Source: Lachnoclostridium sp. UBA5725
GTDB lineage: Bacteria > Bacillota > Clostridia > Lachnospirales > Lachnospiraceae
Reading direction: 5' to 3'
Length of the DNA stretch: 64,000 bases
Assembly (NCBI GenBank): GCA_002419585.1
Contig: DIGJ01000009.1
Coordinates: 1 to 64,000 of the forward strand
Shown here: positions 16,410 through 25,115 of the stretch, in pieces
Numbering within the stretch: position 1 is the first letter of the stretch
How the letters are laid out: every line of letters starts with the position of its first letter
Notes under the pieces: generated by a model
The model's input: only the letters and a program-made list of their open reading frames with translations
Told to the model about the DNA's origin: nothing
Database searches by the model: none
Position numbers and translations under genes: made by a program

Positions 16410-17168
16410 ATGAAAGTTATCAAACCATTGGAGAATGAATGGAGAGAGCAACCACCATTGGATGCCTTTGATATGGACAAGTTACAAAATTCAAGAATTT
16501 CTATTGTTGGAGCAGGTGGAAAAACAACGATTTTAGAATTGCTTGCAGATGATTATCGAGCGAGAGGAAAGCAAGCAATCGTAACAACTACGACACATAT
16601 GTTTTATCCAGATGACAGATGGGCATTTACAAGTTGTGAGGATTTGAACTATATTCAAAATGAATTGCGTGTACATCAAATTGTATGGGTTGGCACACCT
16701 TGTGAAAACGGGAAGATTAAAAGTGTAAGCGAAGATATGCAAAAAAGTTTGCTAAATCTACCATGTCCAATTTTGGTTGAAGCAGATGGCTCGAAACGCC
16801 TTCCGTTTAAAATACCAGGAGAACATGAGCCAGTTTTATTTCCTTCGACAACCAATGTATTTGGAGTGCTTGGAATGGATGCACTTCATAAAAAAATCGG
16901 GGAGATTTCATTTCGCAGTCAAATGGTTGCTGAATTTCTAGAAAAAACGCCGGAAGATACATTGGAAGAAGCAGACTTTGTAAGGATTATACAAAGCAAG
17001 CAGGGGTTAAAAAAACAGGTTACTTCGCACATGGACTTTAAAATTATTTTAAACAAAGTAGACAACGATGAATTAATGCATCAGGCATTGAGTATACGAA
17101 ATACGCTTAGGAAAGAAACAAACGAGACCGTATATATTACTTCGTGCCAACTAGGAGGATACCAATGA
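16410..17168 (+). CDS. yqeC: YqeC-like selenium cofactor biosynthesis protein
   Basis: A putative P-loop protein of the selenium-dependent molybdenum hydroxylase maturation set. GAGGKTTILELLA near the N-terminus is a Walker A motif, followed by VTTTTHMFYP and the strand LVEADGSKRLPFK typical of the family. ATG at 16410 is preferred (GGTG five bases before it); an in-frame TTG four codons upstream is possible. It ends in an ATGA overlap with yqeB. The biochemical step is not established. Confidence 0.88.
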   Translation: MKVIKPLENEWREQPPLDAFDMDKLQNSRISIVGAGGKTTILELLADDYRARGKQAIVTTTTHMFYPDDRWAFTSCEDLNYIQNELRVHQIVWVGTPCENGKIKSVSEDMQKSLLNLPCPILVEADGSKRLPFKIPGEHEPVLFPSTTNVFGVLGMDALHKKIGEISFRSQMVAEFLEKTPEDTLEEADFVRIIQSKQGLKKQVTSHMDFKIILNKVDNDELMHQALSIRNTLRKETNETVYITSCQLGGYQ

Positions 17169-17959
17169 AGATATTGATTAAAGGAGCTGGGGATCTGGCC
17201 ACAGGAATTGCCATACGACTGGTACGAGCAGGATATGAAGTATTAATGACAGAAACTAATATTCCCACGACGGTTCGAAGAACAGTTGCGTTTTCACGGG
17301 CAGTCTATGAAAATGAAGCAGTTGTGGAGGATGTTAAGGCTGTTTTGATAAAGGATGCAAGTGAAATCGAGGCGCTTCACAAAGATGGAATTGTTCCAGT
17401 TATTGTGGATGAGGAAGCAGCAATCCTTGAAACATACCAGCCGGAGGTTTTAGTGGATGCGATTATAGCAAAGGTAAATACAGGAACAAAAATAACACAA
17501 GCTCCACTTGTGATTGGAGTTGGCCCTGGATTTGAGGCAACGAAGGATTGCCATGCAGTGATTGAGACAAAGAGAGGCCATTACTTAGGCAGTGTAATAT
17601 GGGAAGGGTATGCTATACCAAATACCGGAATACCGGGAGATATTGGAGGTTTTACAACCGAACGCATTATTCGGGCCTCGGCAGACGGAGTTTTTGAGCC
17701 AGTTGCCAAGATTGGAGACCTTGTAGAAAAAGGTCAAGTGGTTGCATTTTCTGGTAGGGAGCCAATCTATGCATTAATGTCTGGAATTGTAAGGGGAATG
17801 TTGCAGCCTGGAGTTCTCGTGATAAAGGGGATGAAATCAGGGGATATTGATGCAAGATGTGAAAGCAGACATTGCTATACCGTTTCAGATAAAGCACGAT
17901 CCATTGGAGGAGCTGTATTAGAGGCGGTTTCTTGTTATGAACATAAATTAAAAAAGTAA
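17165..17959 (+). CDS. yqeB: YqeB-like selenium-dependent molybdenum hydroxylase maturation protein
   Basis: 264 residues starting MKILIKGAGDLATGIAIRL, a Rossmann-type GxGDxA segment related to the XdhC-type NAD-binding fold. The strong AGGAGGA site fixes the ATG seven codons inside the longest frame and gives a four-base overlap with yqeC. Genome association places this family with maturation of molybdenum hydroxylases that carry labile selenium. It is translationally coupled to yqeC and followed by yedF. Confidence 0.88.
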   Translation: MKILIKGAGDLATGIAIRLVRAGYEVLMTETNIPTTVRRTVAFSRAVYENEAVVEDVKAVLIKDASEIEALHKDGIVPVIVDEEAAILETYQPEVLVDAIIAKVNTGTKITQAPLVIGVGPGFEATKDCHAVIETKRGHYLGSVIWEGYAIPNTGIPGDIGGFTTERIIRASADGVFEPVAKIGDLVEKGQVVAFSGREPIYALMSGIVRGMLQPGVLVIKGMKSGDIDARCESRHCYTVSDKARSIGGAVLEAVSCYEHKLKK

Positions 17960-17996
17960 AAGGCCCGCGATAGCGGAGTATGGAGGGAAAAGAGAA

Positions 17997-18599
17997 ATGA
18001 GTAAATTAGTAGATGCATTGGGAAAGGCTTGCCCCATGCCAGTTGTTATGACAAAAAAAGAAATGGATAATGGCGAGGAGTCCATTGTTACAATTGTAGA
18101 TAATAAAATCGCAGTGGAGAATTTGAGAAAATTGGCGCAGAGTACTGGATTTTCAGTTGATGTAAAAGAAGAGGATAACAGTTTCAAAGTGGCATTATCA
18201 AAAACCTGTGAAGAATGCGAGGCCATTTTAAATGATTTACAGAAAAAGGATAAAAAGCTAGATTCTGATTTTGTTGTGTTTTTGGGAAAGACTTATATTG
18301 GAGAAGGTAGTGAAGAACTAGGACAGAACTTAATGCGTATGTTTTTATATACATTAACCGAAACAAGTGAACTGCCAACTCATATTCTATTGATGAATAG
18401 TGGTGTGAAATTAGCCGTTGAAGATGAACAAGCAGTGGAACATTTAAAGAGATTAAGTGAAAAAGGGATTGAAATTATGGTTTGTGGCACCTGTCTTAAC
18501 TATTTTGGTATTGCTGAGCAGTTGAAAATCGGTAACGTAAGTAATATGTTTGATATTGCAGGAAAAATGCAGGCTGCTGGTAAAGTAATTTCATTTTAG
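17997..18599 (+). CDS. yedF: YedF selenium metabolism protein
   Basis: A two-domain protein of 200 residues. The N-terminal 70 form a TusA/SirA-like domain (LVDALGKACPMPVVMTKK, with the CPxP motif), and the C-terminal part is a DsrE-like domain with CGTCLNYFG. Such architecture suggests handling of persulfide- or perselenide-bound selenium between enzymes. It sits in the cluster between yqeB and the MocA-like gene. Its exact partner is unproven. Confidence 0.9.
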   Translation: MSKLVDALGKACPMPVVMTKKEMDNGEESIVTIVDNKIAVENLRKLAQSTGFSVDVKEEDNSFKVALSKTCEECEAILNDLQKKDKKLDSDFVVFLGKTYIGEGSEELGQNLMRMFLYTLTETSELPTHILLMNSGVKLAVEDEQAVEHLKRLSEKGIEIMVCGTCLNYFGIAEQLKIGNVSNMFDIAGKMQAAGKVISF

Positions 18600-18627
18600 T
18601 AAAGTAAGAAGAATTTAGAATGGAAAA

Positions 18628-19206
18628 ATGGAAATGGATGATAAGATTGGTTTAATCTTACTAGCGGCTGGAAATAGTGTTCGCTATAACGGCATTAAAC
18701 TACTCGATACCGTTTTAGAAAAACAGATGTATCGACACATTGTAGATAAAGTAAAAACACTTCCGTTAGTACCAAAGATTATGGTTACGCAGTATGATGA
18801 AATTGCGGAAAAGGTGTTAACGGATGGATTTCATGTGAAAATAAATGATCGACCAGAGGATGGTATATCAAGATCGATTCGTTTAGGGTTAAAGGAGGCG
18901 CTAGAGATAGAGCCTTCTTTAGATGCAGTTCTTTTTAGTGTATGTGATCAACCCTACATTACGAGGAATACAATAGAAGCAGTCATAGATGCGTATCGAT
19001 CGCAGTATCAGGAAATTGTATGTGCATACTATGGTGATAAACTAGGAAATCCTTGCATTTTTGGAAGAAAATATTTTGAAGAGCTTGATAAGTTAACTGG
19101 GGATATTGGTGGTAAAAGTATTATCAAACATAACATGGAGGATGTGTTCTTGTTACAGGTTGATAATCCAAAAGAGCTCGTTGACATCGATACAAGGCAG
19201 AATTAA
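18628..19206 (+). CDS. MocA-like molybdenum cofactor nucleotidyltransferase
   Basis: A 192-residue nucleotidyltransferase with the signature LILLAAGNSVRYNGIKLL, the MobA/MocA NTP-binding loop, and FSVCDQPYITRNTI with the DQP metal-binding aspartate. MocA proteins transfer CMP to molybdopterin for xanthine-dehydrogenase-type enzymes, which fits the adjacent Se-dependent xanthine dehydrogenase. The ribosome site is weak (GGAA). Specificity for CTP is inferred from context only. Confidence 0.82.
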   Translation: MEMDDKIGLILLAAGNSVRYNGIKLLDTVLEKQMYRHIVDKVKTLPLVPKIMVTQYDEIAEKVLTDGFHVKINDRPEDGISRSIRLGLKEALEIEPSLDAVLFSVCDQPYITRNTIEAVIDAYRSQYQEIVCAYYGDKLGNPCIFGRKYFEELDKLTGDIGGKSIIKHNMEDVFLLQVDNPKELVDIDTRQN

Positions 19207-19247
19207 CAAAATTATTTTTTGTACATAAAAATTTTTGGCGATTTTGG

Positions 19248-19276
19248 TTGAAGTTTTTAGGTTTCTATGTTAATCT
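19248..19276 (+). promoter_or_regulatory. Candidate separate promoter for the xanthine dehydrogenase
   Basis: TTGAAG (19248-19253), 17 bp, TAATCT (19271-19276), in the 131-bp gap before the gene. Confidence 0.5.
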
Positions 19277-19337
19277 GTCATTATAAGAATCGATTATTAC
19301 GTGTAATTACTGGATTATGTAAAAAGGAGATATTACT

Positions 19338-21890
19338 ATGTTTACACTTAAAGTAAATGGTGCTTTGATTGAAGTTGAACAAGATAAAAAATTAATGCGT
19401 TTATTAAGAGAGGACCTAAAGCTCAAATCTGTCAAAGATGGTTGTAGTGAAGGTGCTTGTGGTACTTGTACCATTTTAGTAGATGGAAAGCCAATGAAGT
19501 CTTGTGTTCAAATGGCATCTAAATTTGTAGGAAAAGAAATTTTAACCGTAGAAGGACTATCCGACCGTGAAAAAGATGTATTTGTATATGCCTTTGGAGA
19601 AGTGGGAGCGGTTCAATGTGGTTTTTGTATTCCAGGAATGGTGATGTGCGGCAAAAGTTTAATTGATACAAATCCAAATCCAACAAGACCTGAAGTAGCA
19701 TTTGCGATTCGTAACAATATTTGCAGATGTACTGGTTATAAAAAAATTATAGATGGTATTATGTTAGCTGCGAAGATGTTTCGTGAAGATAGTTCCGCTT
19801 TTGTGGAATCGTGCGATGTAAAAGTTGGATCACATATCCATCGTATTGATGTTGAAGGAAAAGTGCTCGGAACAGGCGAATATGTGGATGATATTGAAAT
19901 GGAAGGAATGATTTATGGAAGCAGTGTTCGTTCCAAGTATCCAAGAGCCATTGTAAAAGCAATCCATACTAAAAAGGCAAAAGCATTACCAGGGGTAATT
20001 GGCGTATTCACTGCAGATGATATTCCTGGAAAAAATAAAGTAGGACACTTAAAGCAAGACTGGGATACTATGATTGCAGTTGGTGGCACTACACATTACT
20101 TAGGAGATAACATTTGTCTTGTAGCTGCCGAAACACCAGAAATTCTGGAAGAAGCTAAGAAATTAATTGAAGTAGAATACGAAGAGTTAGAACCAGTAAC
20201 CGATCCGTTTGAAGCATTAAAAGAAGGCGCACCTTTGGTTCATAAAGAAGGAAATCTATTGGCTCATGAACGCCTTGTGAAAGGAAATGCAGAAGAAGTA
20301 ATCGCAAATTCAAAATATAAAGTTACAAAAACGTATCAAACTCCATTTACCGAGCATGCATTTTTGGAACCTGAATGTGCGGTTGCAATGCCTTTTGAGG
20401 ATGGCGTTTATATTTATTCTACAGATCAAGGAACCTATGATACACGTCATGAAACAGCGATTTTACTTGGGCTACCAGTAGAAAAAGTAATTGTTGAAAA
20501 TAAATTAGTTGGTGGCGGTTTTGGTGGTAAGGAAGACGTTTCCGTACAACACTTAGCTGCACTTATGGCATATATTACGAAGCGTATCGTTAAGGTAAAA
20601 TTAACCAGAGCAGAAAGTATCATTGTTCATCCAAAGCGCCATCCAATGACAATGGAATTTACCACTGCCTGCGATGAAAATGGTTATTTAACTGCAATGA
20701 AAGCAGTTATTGTATCGGATACCGGTGCGTATGCATCTCTTGGTGGACCAGTCCTTCAAAGAGCCTGTACACATGCGGCTGGACCATACAATTACCAAAA
20801 CATTGATATTGATGGGAAAGCAGTTTATACAAACAATCCACCAGCTGGAGCTTTCCGTGGATTTGGTGTTACGCAGACTTGCTTTGCAACCGAATCGAAT
20901 ATCAATTTGTTAGCAGAAATGGTTGGAATCTCAACTTGGGAAATTCGTTATCGTAATGCGATTCGTCCAGGACAGGTACTTCCGAATGCACAGATTGCAG
21001 ATGCTTCTACCGGTTTAGTTGAAACGCTTGAGGCAGTAAAAGAGGTCTATGATAATAATAAGTACGTTGGTATTGCTTGTTCTTTAAAGAATGCAGGAGT
21101 TGGAGTAGGAATTCCAGATACTGGACGTGTGCGTCTGATTGTCAGAGACGGTATGGTGCACATTCATTCTGGAGCATCTTGTATCGGACAAGGAGTAGGA
21201 ACGGTATTAGTGCAAGTTATTTGCGAAACAGCAGGTATTAGTGCAGATAAATTAATCTATCATGCATCCGATACAAAAATTGCACCTGATTCAGGTACAA
21301 CATCCGGTTCTAGACAGACATTAGTGACTGGTGAAGCGGGAAGACGAGCTGCGCTAGAACTCAAAAAAGCCTTAGAAACAACTACGCTTAAGGCAATCCC
21401 AAATGAAACCGAGTTCTATGGTGAGTATTTAGCTAAAACAGATAAAATGGGTGCCGATTTAGAAAATCCGGTATCTCATGTTGCCTATGGTTATGCAACT
21501 CAGGTTTGCGTTCTTAATGAAGATGGAACCGTACAAAAAATTGTAGCGGCACATGATGTTGGAAAAGCAGTGAATCCAAAGAGTGTGGAAGGCCAGATTG
21601 AGGGAGGCGTTGTAATGTCCCTAGGATATGCATTAACAGAAAAATATCCTTTGGAAAAAGGCGTTCCAACTGGAAAATTCGGAACGATTGGTCTTTTCCG
21701 TGCGAACAAAGTACCTGATGTAGAAAGTATTATTATCGAAAAGCCAGGTATCGATGTAGCATGTGGAGCGATTGGTATTGGAGAAATCACATCCATTCCT
21801 ACTGCTCCGGCTGTGCAAGGCGCTTATTATAAGTATGATGGAGAATTTAGAACGACTCTTCCATTGGTTCATACACCATATGAAAAATAA
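19338..21890 (+). CDS. xdh: Selenium-dependent xanthine dehydrogenase (fused FeS-molybdopterin)
   Basis: An 850-residue molybdenum hydroxylase. Residues 1-155 hold two 2Fe-2S clusters: Cys36, Cys41, Cys44, Cys56 and Cys94, Cys97, Cys129, Cys131. The molybdopterin part from about 170 has GGGFGGKED, GAFRGFGVTQ and the catalytic glutamate segment GIGEITSIP near the C-terminus. There is no FAD domain, so electrons must go to another partner. The fused architecture and neighbours selD, yqeB, yqeC and yedF identify the Se-dependent class, whose selenium is a labile ligand, not selenocysteine. Likely substrates are xanthine or related purines. Confidence 0.9.
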   Translation: MFTLKVNGALIEVEQDKKLMRLLREDLKLKSVKDGCSEGACGTCTILVDGKPMKSCVQMASKFVGKEILTVEGLSDREKDVFVYAFGEVGAVQCGFCIPGMVMCGKSLIDTNPNPTRPEVAFAIRNNICRCTGYKKIIDGIMLAAKMFREDSSAFVESCDVKVGSHIHRIDVEGKVLGTGEYVDDIEMEGMIYGSSVRSKYPRAIVKAIHTKKAKALPGVIGVFTADDIPGKNKVGHLKQDWDTMIAVGGTTHYLGDNICLVAAETPEILEEAKKLIEVEYEELEPVTDPFEALKEGAPLVHKEGNLLAHERLVKGNAEEVIANSKYKVTKTYQTPFTEHAFLEPECAVAMPFEDGVYIYSTDQGTYDTRHETAILLGLPVEKVIVENKLVGGGFGGKEDVSVQHLAALMAYITKRIVKVKLTRAESIIVHPKRHPMTMEFTTACDENGYLTAMKAVIVSDTGAYASLGGPVLQRACTHAAGPYNYQNIDIDGKAVYTNNPPAGAFRGFGVTQTCFATESNINLLAEMVGISTWEIRYRNAIRPGQVLPNAQIADASTGLVETLEAVKEVYDNNKYVGIACSLKNAGVGVGIPDTGRVRLIVRDGMVHIHSGASCIGQGVGTVLVQVICETAGISADKLIYHASDTKIAPDSGTTSGSRQTLVTGEAGRRAALELKKALETTTLKAIPNETEFYGEYLAKTDKMGADLENPVSHVAYGYATQVCVLNEDGTVQKIVAAHDVGKAVNPKSVEGQIEGGVVMSLGYALTEKYPLEKGVPTGKFGTIGLFRANKVPDVESIIIEKPGIDVACGAIGIGEITSIPTAPAVQGAYYKYDGEFRTTLPLVHTPYEK

Positions 21891-21918
21891 AAAGATTTTA
21901 TCTATATGATATATAACA

Positions 21919-21958
21919 AAGAAAGAGGATGCCTACATTGTAGACCATCCTCTTTCTT
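21919..21958 (+). terminator. Terminator after the xanthine dehydrogenase
   Basis: A 13-bp perfect stem (21919-21931 with 21946-21958). A second hairpin (22036-22050 with 22059-22073) lies between it and agrD, and may serve the converging agrBD transcript. Confidence 0.75.
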
Positions 21959-22035
21959 ATTGGGCAATAATTAAACTACTAGTACTAAATGATTATTTTC
22001 GAACTGCAACTAATGTTGCATCCGGTGCTTTATTA

Positions 22036-22073
22036 TAATATCAGGACAATGTTTGGGAATTGTCCTGGTATTA
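22036..22073 (-). terminator. Probable terminator of agrBD
   Basis: A 15-bp stem with one G-T pair, flanked by A/T runs, located about 40 bp beyond the agrD stop codon on the minus strand. Confidence 0.55.
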
Positions 22074-22111
22074 TATTTAAATACTTCCCTCATAAAGAAT
22101 TTAAAAAAGCA

Positions 22112-22270
22112 TCATTTTTGAAGATTTTCGATTTTATGTCTTAAATCTTCTGTTAATTCTACTTCGTGCATTCCGATCGGGAAACTTTTCCCAACCGTCT
22201 CTACAGCCGCATAGGTAGCTAATTTCTCAATTCCCTTAGCTATTTTTGCTTTGGTTTTATTCTCTTCCAT
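22112..22270 (-). CDS. agrD: AgrD-like autoinducer peptide precursor with serine in place of cysteine
   Basis: A 52-residue ORF overlapping the end of agrB by 31 bases, with a strong GAGGAGGG ribosome site before the ATG. The order is that of AgrD: a basic amphipathic leader (MEENKTKAKIAKGIEKL), a small hydrophobic core ending SFPIGM, and an acidic tail HEVELTEDL. The tail aligns with the conserved AgrD tail (DEVEVPKEL in S. aureus). The ring-forming cysteine is replaced by Ser29, so the mature signal would be a lactone rather than a thiolactone. Ring size (five or six residues) cannot be fixed from sequence. Confidence 0.85.
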   Translation of the reverse strand: MEENKTKAKIAKGIEKLATYAAVETVGKSFPIGMHEVELTEDLRHKIENLQK

Positions 22271-22854
22271 CCTCGACCCTCCTCTCGTGTAACTTTATAA
22301 TTAACGATAGGTAATATCGTAACTACCTCACATATGAATGGTATCAGTAATAAAAATTTAACATTGCTCGGTACATACCATATTATCAAACTAAAAATCC
22401 CAGATAAAATAACAGAGTAAAGCTTCTTTTTTTGCGCTACTTTGTAGTTTTTAATTGGATTATTTAACGTTGCAGATGGAGCATAGAGAAAAACAAAACC
22501 AACTAACACAAGAAGCACCAAAACTAAGAACCCTTTTGGAATAACAATTTGATATGAAATGGAAAACTTTTCTATCGATATCGATAATCCGAAAATTAAT
22601 AACATGGACATAAAACATCCTAAATTGCTATGCATATGAAATCCACCTGCAAAAAATCTTAAAGAAGAAAAGATAATTAGAACGATAAGCATTTCTTGCA
22701 AGCAACCCATTAGGATAGCAATTAAAATAAAAGCCAATAGTTTGGTTAGAGTATCAAGGAGGATTTCTATGCCGTATGCAGTAATTTCGACATCTCCAGC
22801 TTGTGTTCCAGCATAACACCAACTAGCTATTTTTTTTGAAATTCTACCCAACAT
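22240..22854 (-). CDS. agrB: AgrB-like peptide-processing membrane protease
   Basis: A 204-residue polytopic membrane cysteine protease that cleaves and cyclises the AgrD precursor. The catalytic pair is visible as His73 and Cys80 in RFFAGGFHMHSNLGC, with the seven-residue spacing known from AgrB. Four to six hydrophobic segments follow. It overlaps agrD and is divergent from the AgrC/AgrA-like pair. A LytTR-type repeat lies upstream, so positive feedback is expected. Confidence 0.92.
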   Translation of the reverse strand: MLGRISKKIASWCYAGTQAGDVEITAYGIEILLDTLTKLLAFILIAILMGCLQEMLIVLIIFSSLRFFAGGFHMHSNLGCFMSMLLIFGLSISIEKFSISYQIVIPKGFLVLVLLVLVGFVFLYAPSATLNNPIKNYKVAQKKKLYSVILSGIFSLIIWYVPSNVKFLLLIPFICEVVTILPIVNYKVTREEGRGWKRIKPKQK

Positions 22855-22925
22855 TCCTTTACACCTCTTTTGCTTCGTGTTACCATAATGATAACATAAT
22901 TTACCACTTCGTGACCATTTTCGTC

Positions 22926-22955
22926 ATGAACGTTCAAAATTCCGTCATGAACGTA
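22926..22955 (-). promoter_or_regulatory. LytTR (AgrA-type) direct-repeat binding site
   Basis: On the minus strand, TACGTTCAT (22955-22947) and AACGTTCAT (22934-22926) are separated by 12 bp. Both fit the published LytTR consensus (W-M-M-GTT-N-R-K) and the spacing of two helical turns between repeat starts. The pair points towards agrB, upstream of a TATCAT -10-like box. The same interval is the leader of the AgrC-like gene. Confidence 0.75.
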
Positions 22956-22972
22956 TTAATTTGGAGGATCGA

Positions 22973-24298
22973 ATGCATTTATTTCTGTATCAATTCGTTT
23001 TATTTCTACTAAATGCAGCAATATTACTATTTCCTTGTACGAATGTTTTGCTGTATCCAATGAAAAAAAAAGAGATATTGGTTGGTTTTTTTTCAATATT
23101 TAGTATTCTTTATTTTTTGGTCGCTATATTGGGGCAAAGTACTACTTTTTTGGCAATAGGAGGAATTCTAACTTTTGTCTTACTATATACAAAACACAAT
23201 AAAATACTGAATGCTTGTGCAGCGCTTCTGGGCTATCTTTGTTCGGTTGTCTTGAACCATATATTTACGATTACATTATCAATGTTTGGAATTACAATGC
23301 AAATGATTGAAACCAAATTTCCACTGCTATTTTCCTTTATATTTTTTGCTGCCATATATTTGATCACATATTTCATAGGAAAAAATGTTAGGAAAATAGG
23401 ATTCTTGTATGATATAAAGACTCCAAAATTTGTTACAATTTGTATATTTTTTGATGTTTTAATCTGTGTTTTAATATTTATATTTAATATTATAGTAGGC
23501 GAAAAAGTGGGCTATTCCCCTAGGGTTATTCGGCTAAATGGGATTCTATTTTTTCTTTACTTTGTTGTAACGTTTATAATTATTCTTGTAATTATTTCTA
23601 ATTATGAAAAAGAAAAAAAGGTTACACAAAAATTAAAGGAATACGAAAACTTGCAGGATTATACAAATAAAATAGAGGCATTATATATGGAACTTAGACT
23701 GTTTAAACATGACTATTTTAATATAATTGCAAGCCTTCATTCGTATATTGACTCTGAAAACATGGAGGGATTAAAAAATTATTTTGAGACATCGATACTA
23801 CCTGCAGGAGAAAAATTAAATCATAAAGATGGGGTTTTGGGCGCATTATCCTATATGAAGGTAGAAGAAATTAAGGGACTTACCTATACAAAATTGTTTC
23901 ATGCAATGCAAAAAGGAATTCAGGTTGAGTTAGATATCAAGGAAGCAGTTGAAAAGATGCATATTGATGTTTTGGATATAACTCGAATTCTCGGGATATT
24001 TTTAGATAACGCAATCGAAGCAGCTTTAAATTCCGAAGCTAAAAAGCTGTATCTAGGGTTTGCAAAAAGTGAAAATAGTGTTTTAATCGTAGTTCAAAAT
24101 TCTTGCAAGGTGGAACCAATTGATCTAAAAAAAATATATGAGTTAGGTGTATCATCAAAAGGGGATAATCGAGGTATTGGCCTTTATCAGGTTCAAAAAA
24201 TTATGGGGAAATATAAAAATGTAATTCATACTACGGGATATCATGAGGGGATGTTTGCGCAGAGGGTTGAAATCATGAAATCCAAAAAATGTACATAG
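22973..24298 (+). CDS. AgrC-like sensor histidine kinase
   Basis: 441 residues: six or so N-terminal transmembrane segments (to about 205), then a cytoplasmic kinase with phospho-acceptor His246 in LFKHDYFN, the N box FLDNAIEAAL and the G box GIGLYQV of the GHKL/HPK10 family. ATG 22973 is seven bases after GGAGG and is preferred over the TTG four codons upstream. It would sense the cyclised AgrD peptide at the membrane and phosphorylate the regulator encoded 13 bases downstream. Confidence 0.9.
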   Translation: MHLFLYQFVLFLLNAAILLFPCTNVLLYPMKKKEILVGFFSIFSILYFLVAILGQSTTFLAIGGILTFVLLYTKHNKILNACAALLGYLCSVVLNHIFTITLSMFGITMQMIETKFPLLFSFIFFAAIYLITYFIGKNVRKIGFLYDIKTPKFVTICIFFDVLICVLIFIFNIIVGEKVGYSPRVIRLNGILFFLYFVVTFIIILVIISNYEKEKKVTQKLKEYENLQDYTNKIEALYMELRLFKHDYFNIIASLHSYIDSENMEGLKNYFETSILPAGEKLNHKDGVLGALSYMKVEEIKGLTYTKLFHAMQKGIQVELDIKEAVEKMHIDVLDITRILGIFLDNAIEAALNSEAKKLYLGFAKSENSVLIVVQNSCKVEPIDLKKIYELGVSSKGDNRGIGLYQVQKIMGKYKNVIHTTGYHEGMFAQRVEIMKSKKCT

Positions 24299-24311
24299 GA
24301 GTAATGCAATT

Positions 24312-25067
24312 ATGTTACCAATTTACTTATGTGACGACCAAAAAGAACACTTACAAAGGTTAAGCAAAATAATTCAGAATATTATTACATTTGAGGGGGT
24401 CGATATGGAGCTGGTTTTAGCTTCAAAGGATCCCGATAGCTTACTTGAAAAAATGAAAAAATCATCCAAACCTGCACTGTATTTTCTGGATATCGATTTG
24501 AAAGCGAATATGAGTGGATTAGATTTAGCAGTTGAGATTCGAAGGTTTGACCCTAGAGGGTTTATTGTTTTTATTACGACACACGATGAGATGGCGCCGT
24601 TAACCTTTCAATATAAGGTAGAAGCAATGGATTATATTGTCAAAGAGAAAGTAGAGGAGATACAAGGGAAGATAAAAGAGTGCATGTTATATGCGCTGAA
24701 ACAATATGCGTTACCTTCCAATATGGTTCATCGGGCGATAGCAATGCAGGTAGAAGACCGAATTGTTATGATTTCACAGGATGATATTATATTGGTTGAG
24801 TCGTCATTACAGATACACAAAGTTACCATTTATACAAAGGATAGTGCAATCGATATTACATCTTCGATCAAGGCAATTAAGGCACAACTAGATGAAAACT
24901 TTTTTCAGTGCAGTAAATCGTGTGTCATTAATATAAAACGTCTTGCACAAATTGATAAAAAGAAACGTATTTTATTTATGGATAACGGAAAAGAGTGTAC
25001 TATATCAGTTCGTCAGATGAAAATTTTAGAGAAACAATTGATGGATTCGGATATGAAATTAAAGTAA
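24312..25067 (+). CDS. AgrA-like LytTR response regulator
   Basis: A 251-residue response regulator. The receiver domain has the acidic pocket CDDQ near residue 8 and phospho-acceptor Asp60 in YFLDIDL, closely resembling the AgrA pattern. The C-terminal 100 residues form a LytTR DNA-binding domain. It is paired with the upstream kinase and expected to bind the direct repeat at 22926-22955. Other targets are not visible in this window. Confidence 0.92.
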   Translation: MLPIYLCDDQKEHLQRLSKIIQNIITFEGVDMELVLASKDPDSLLEKMKKSSKPALYFLDIDLKANMSGLDLAVEIRRFDPRGFIVFITTHDEMAPLTFQYKVEAMDYIVKEKVEEIQGKIKECMLYALKQYALPSNMVHRAIAMQVEDRIVMISQDDIILVESSLQIHKVTIYTKDSAIDITSSIKAIKAQLDENFFQCSKSCVINIKRLAQIDKKKRILFMDNGKECTISVRQMKILEKQLMDSDMKLK

Positions 25068-25115
25068 TAAATATTATAAAATGATTTTAATGAGTAATAG
25101 ACATATGGGAGGGGA

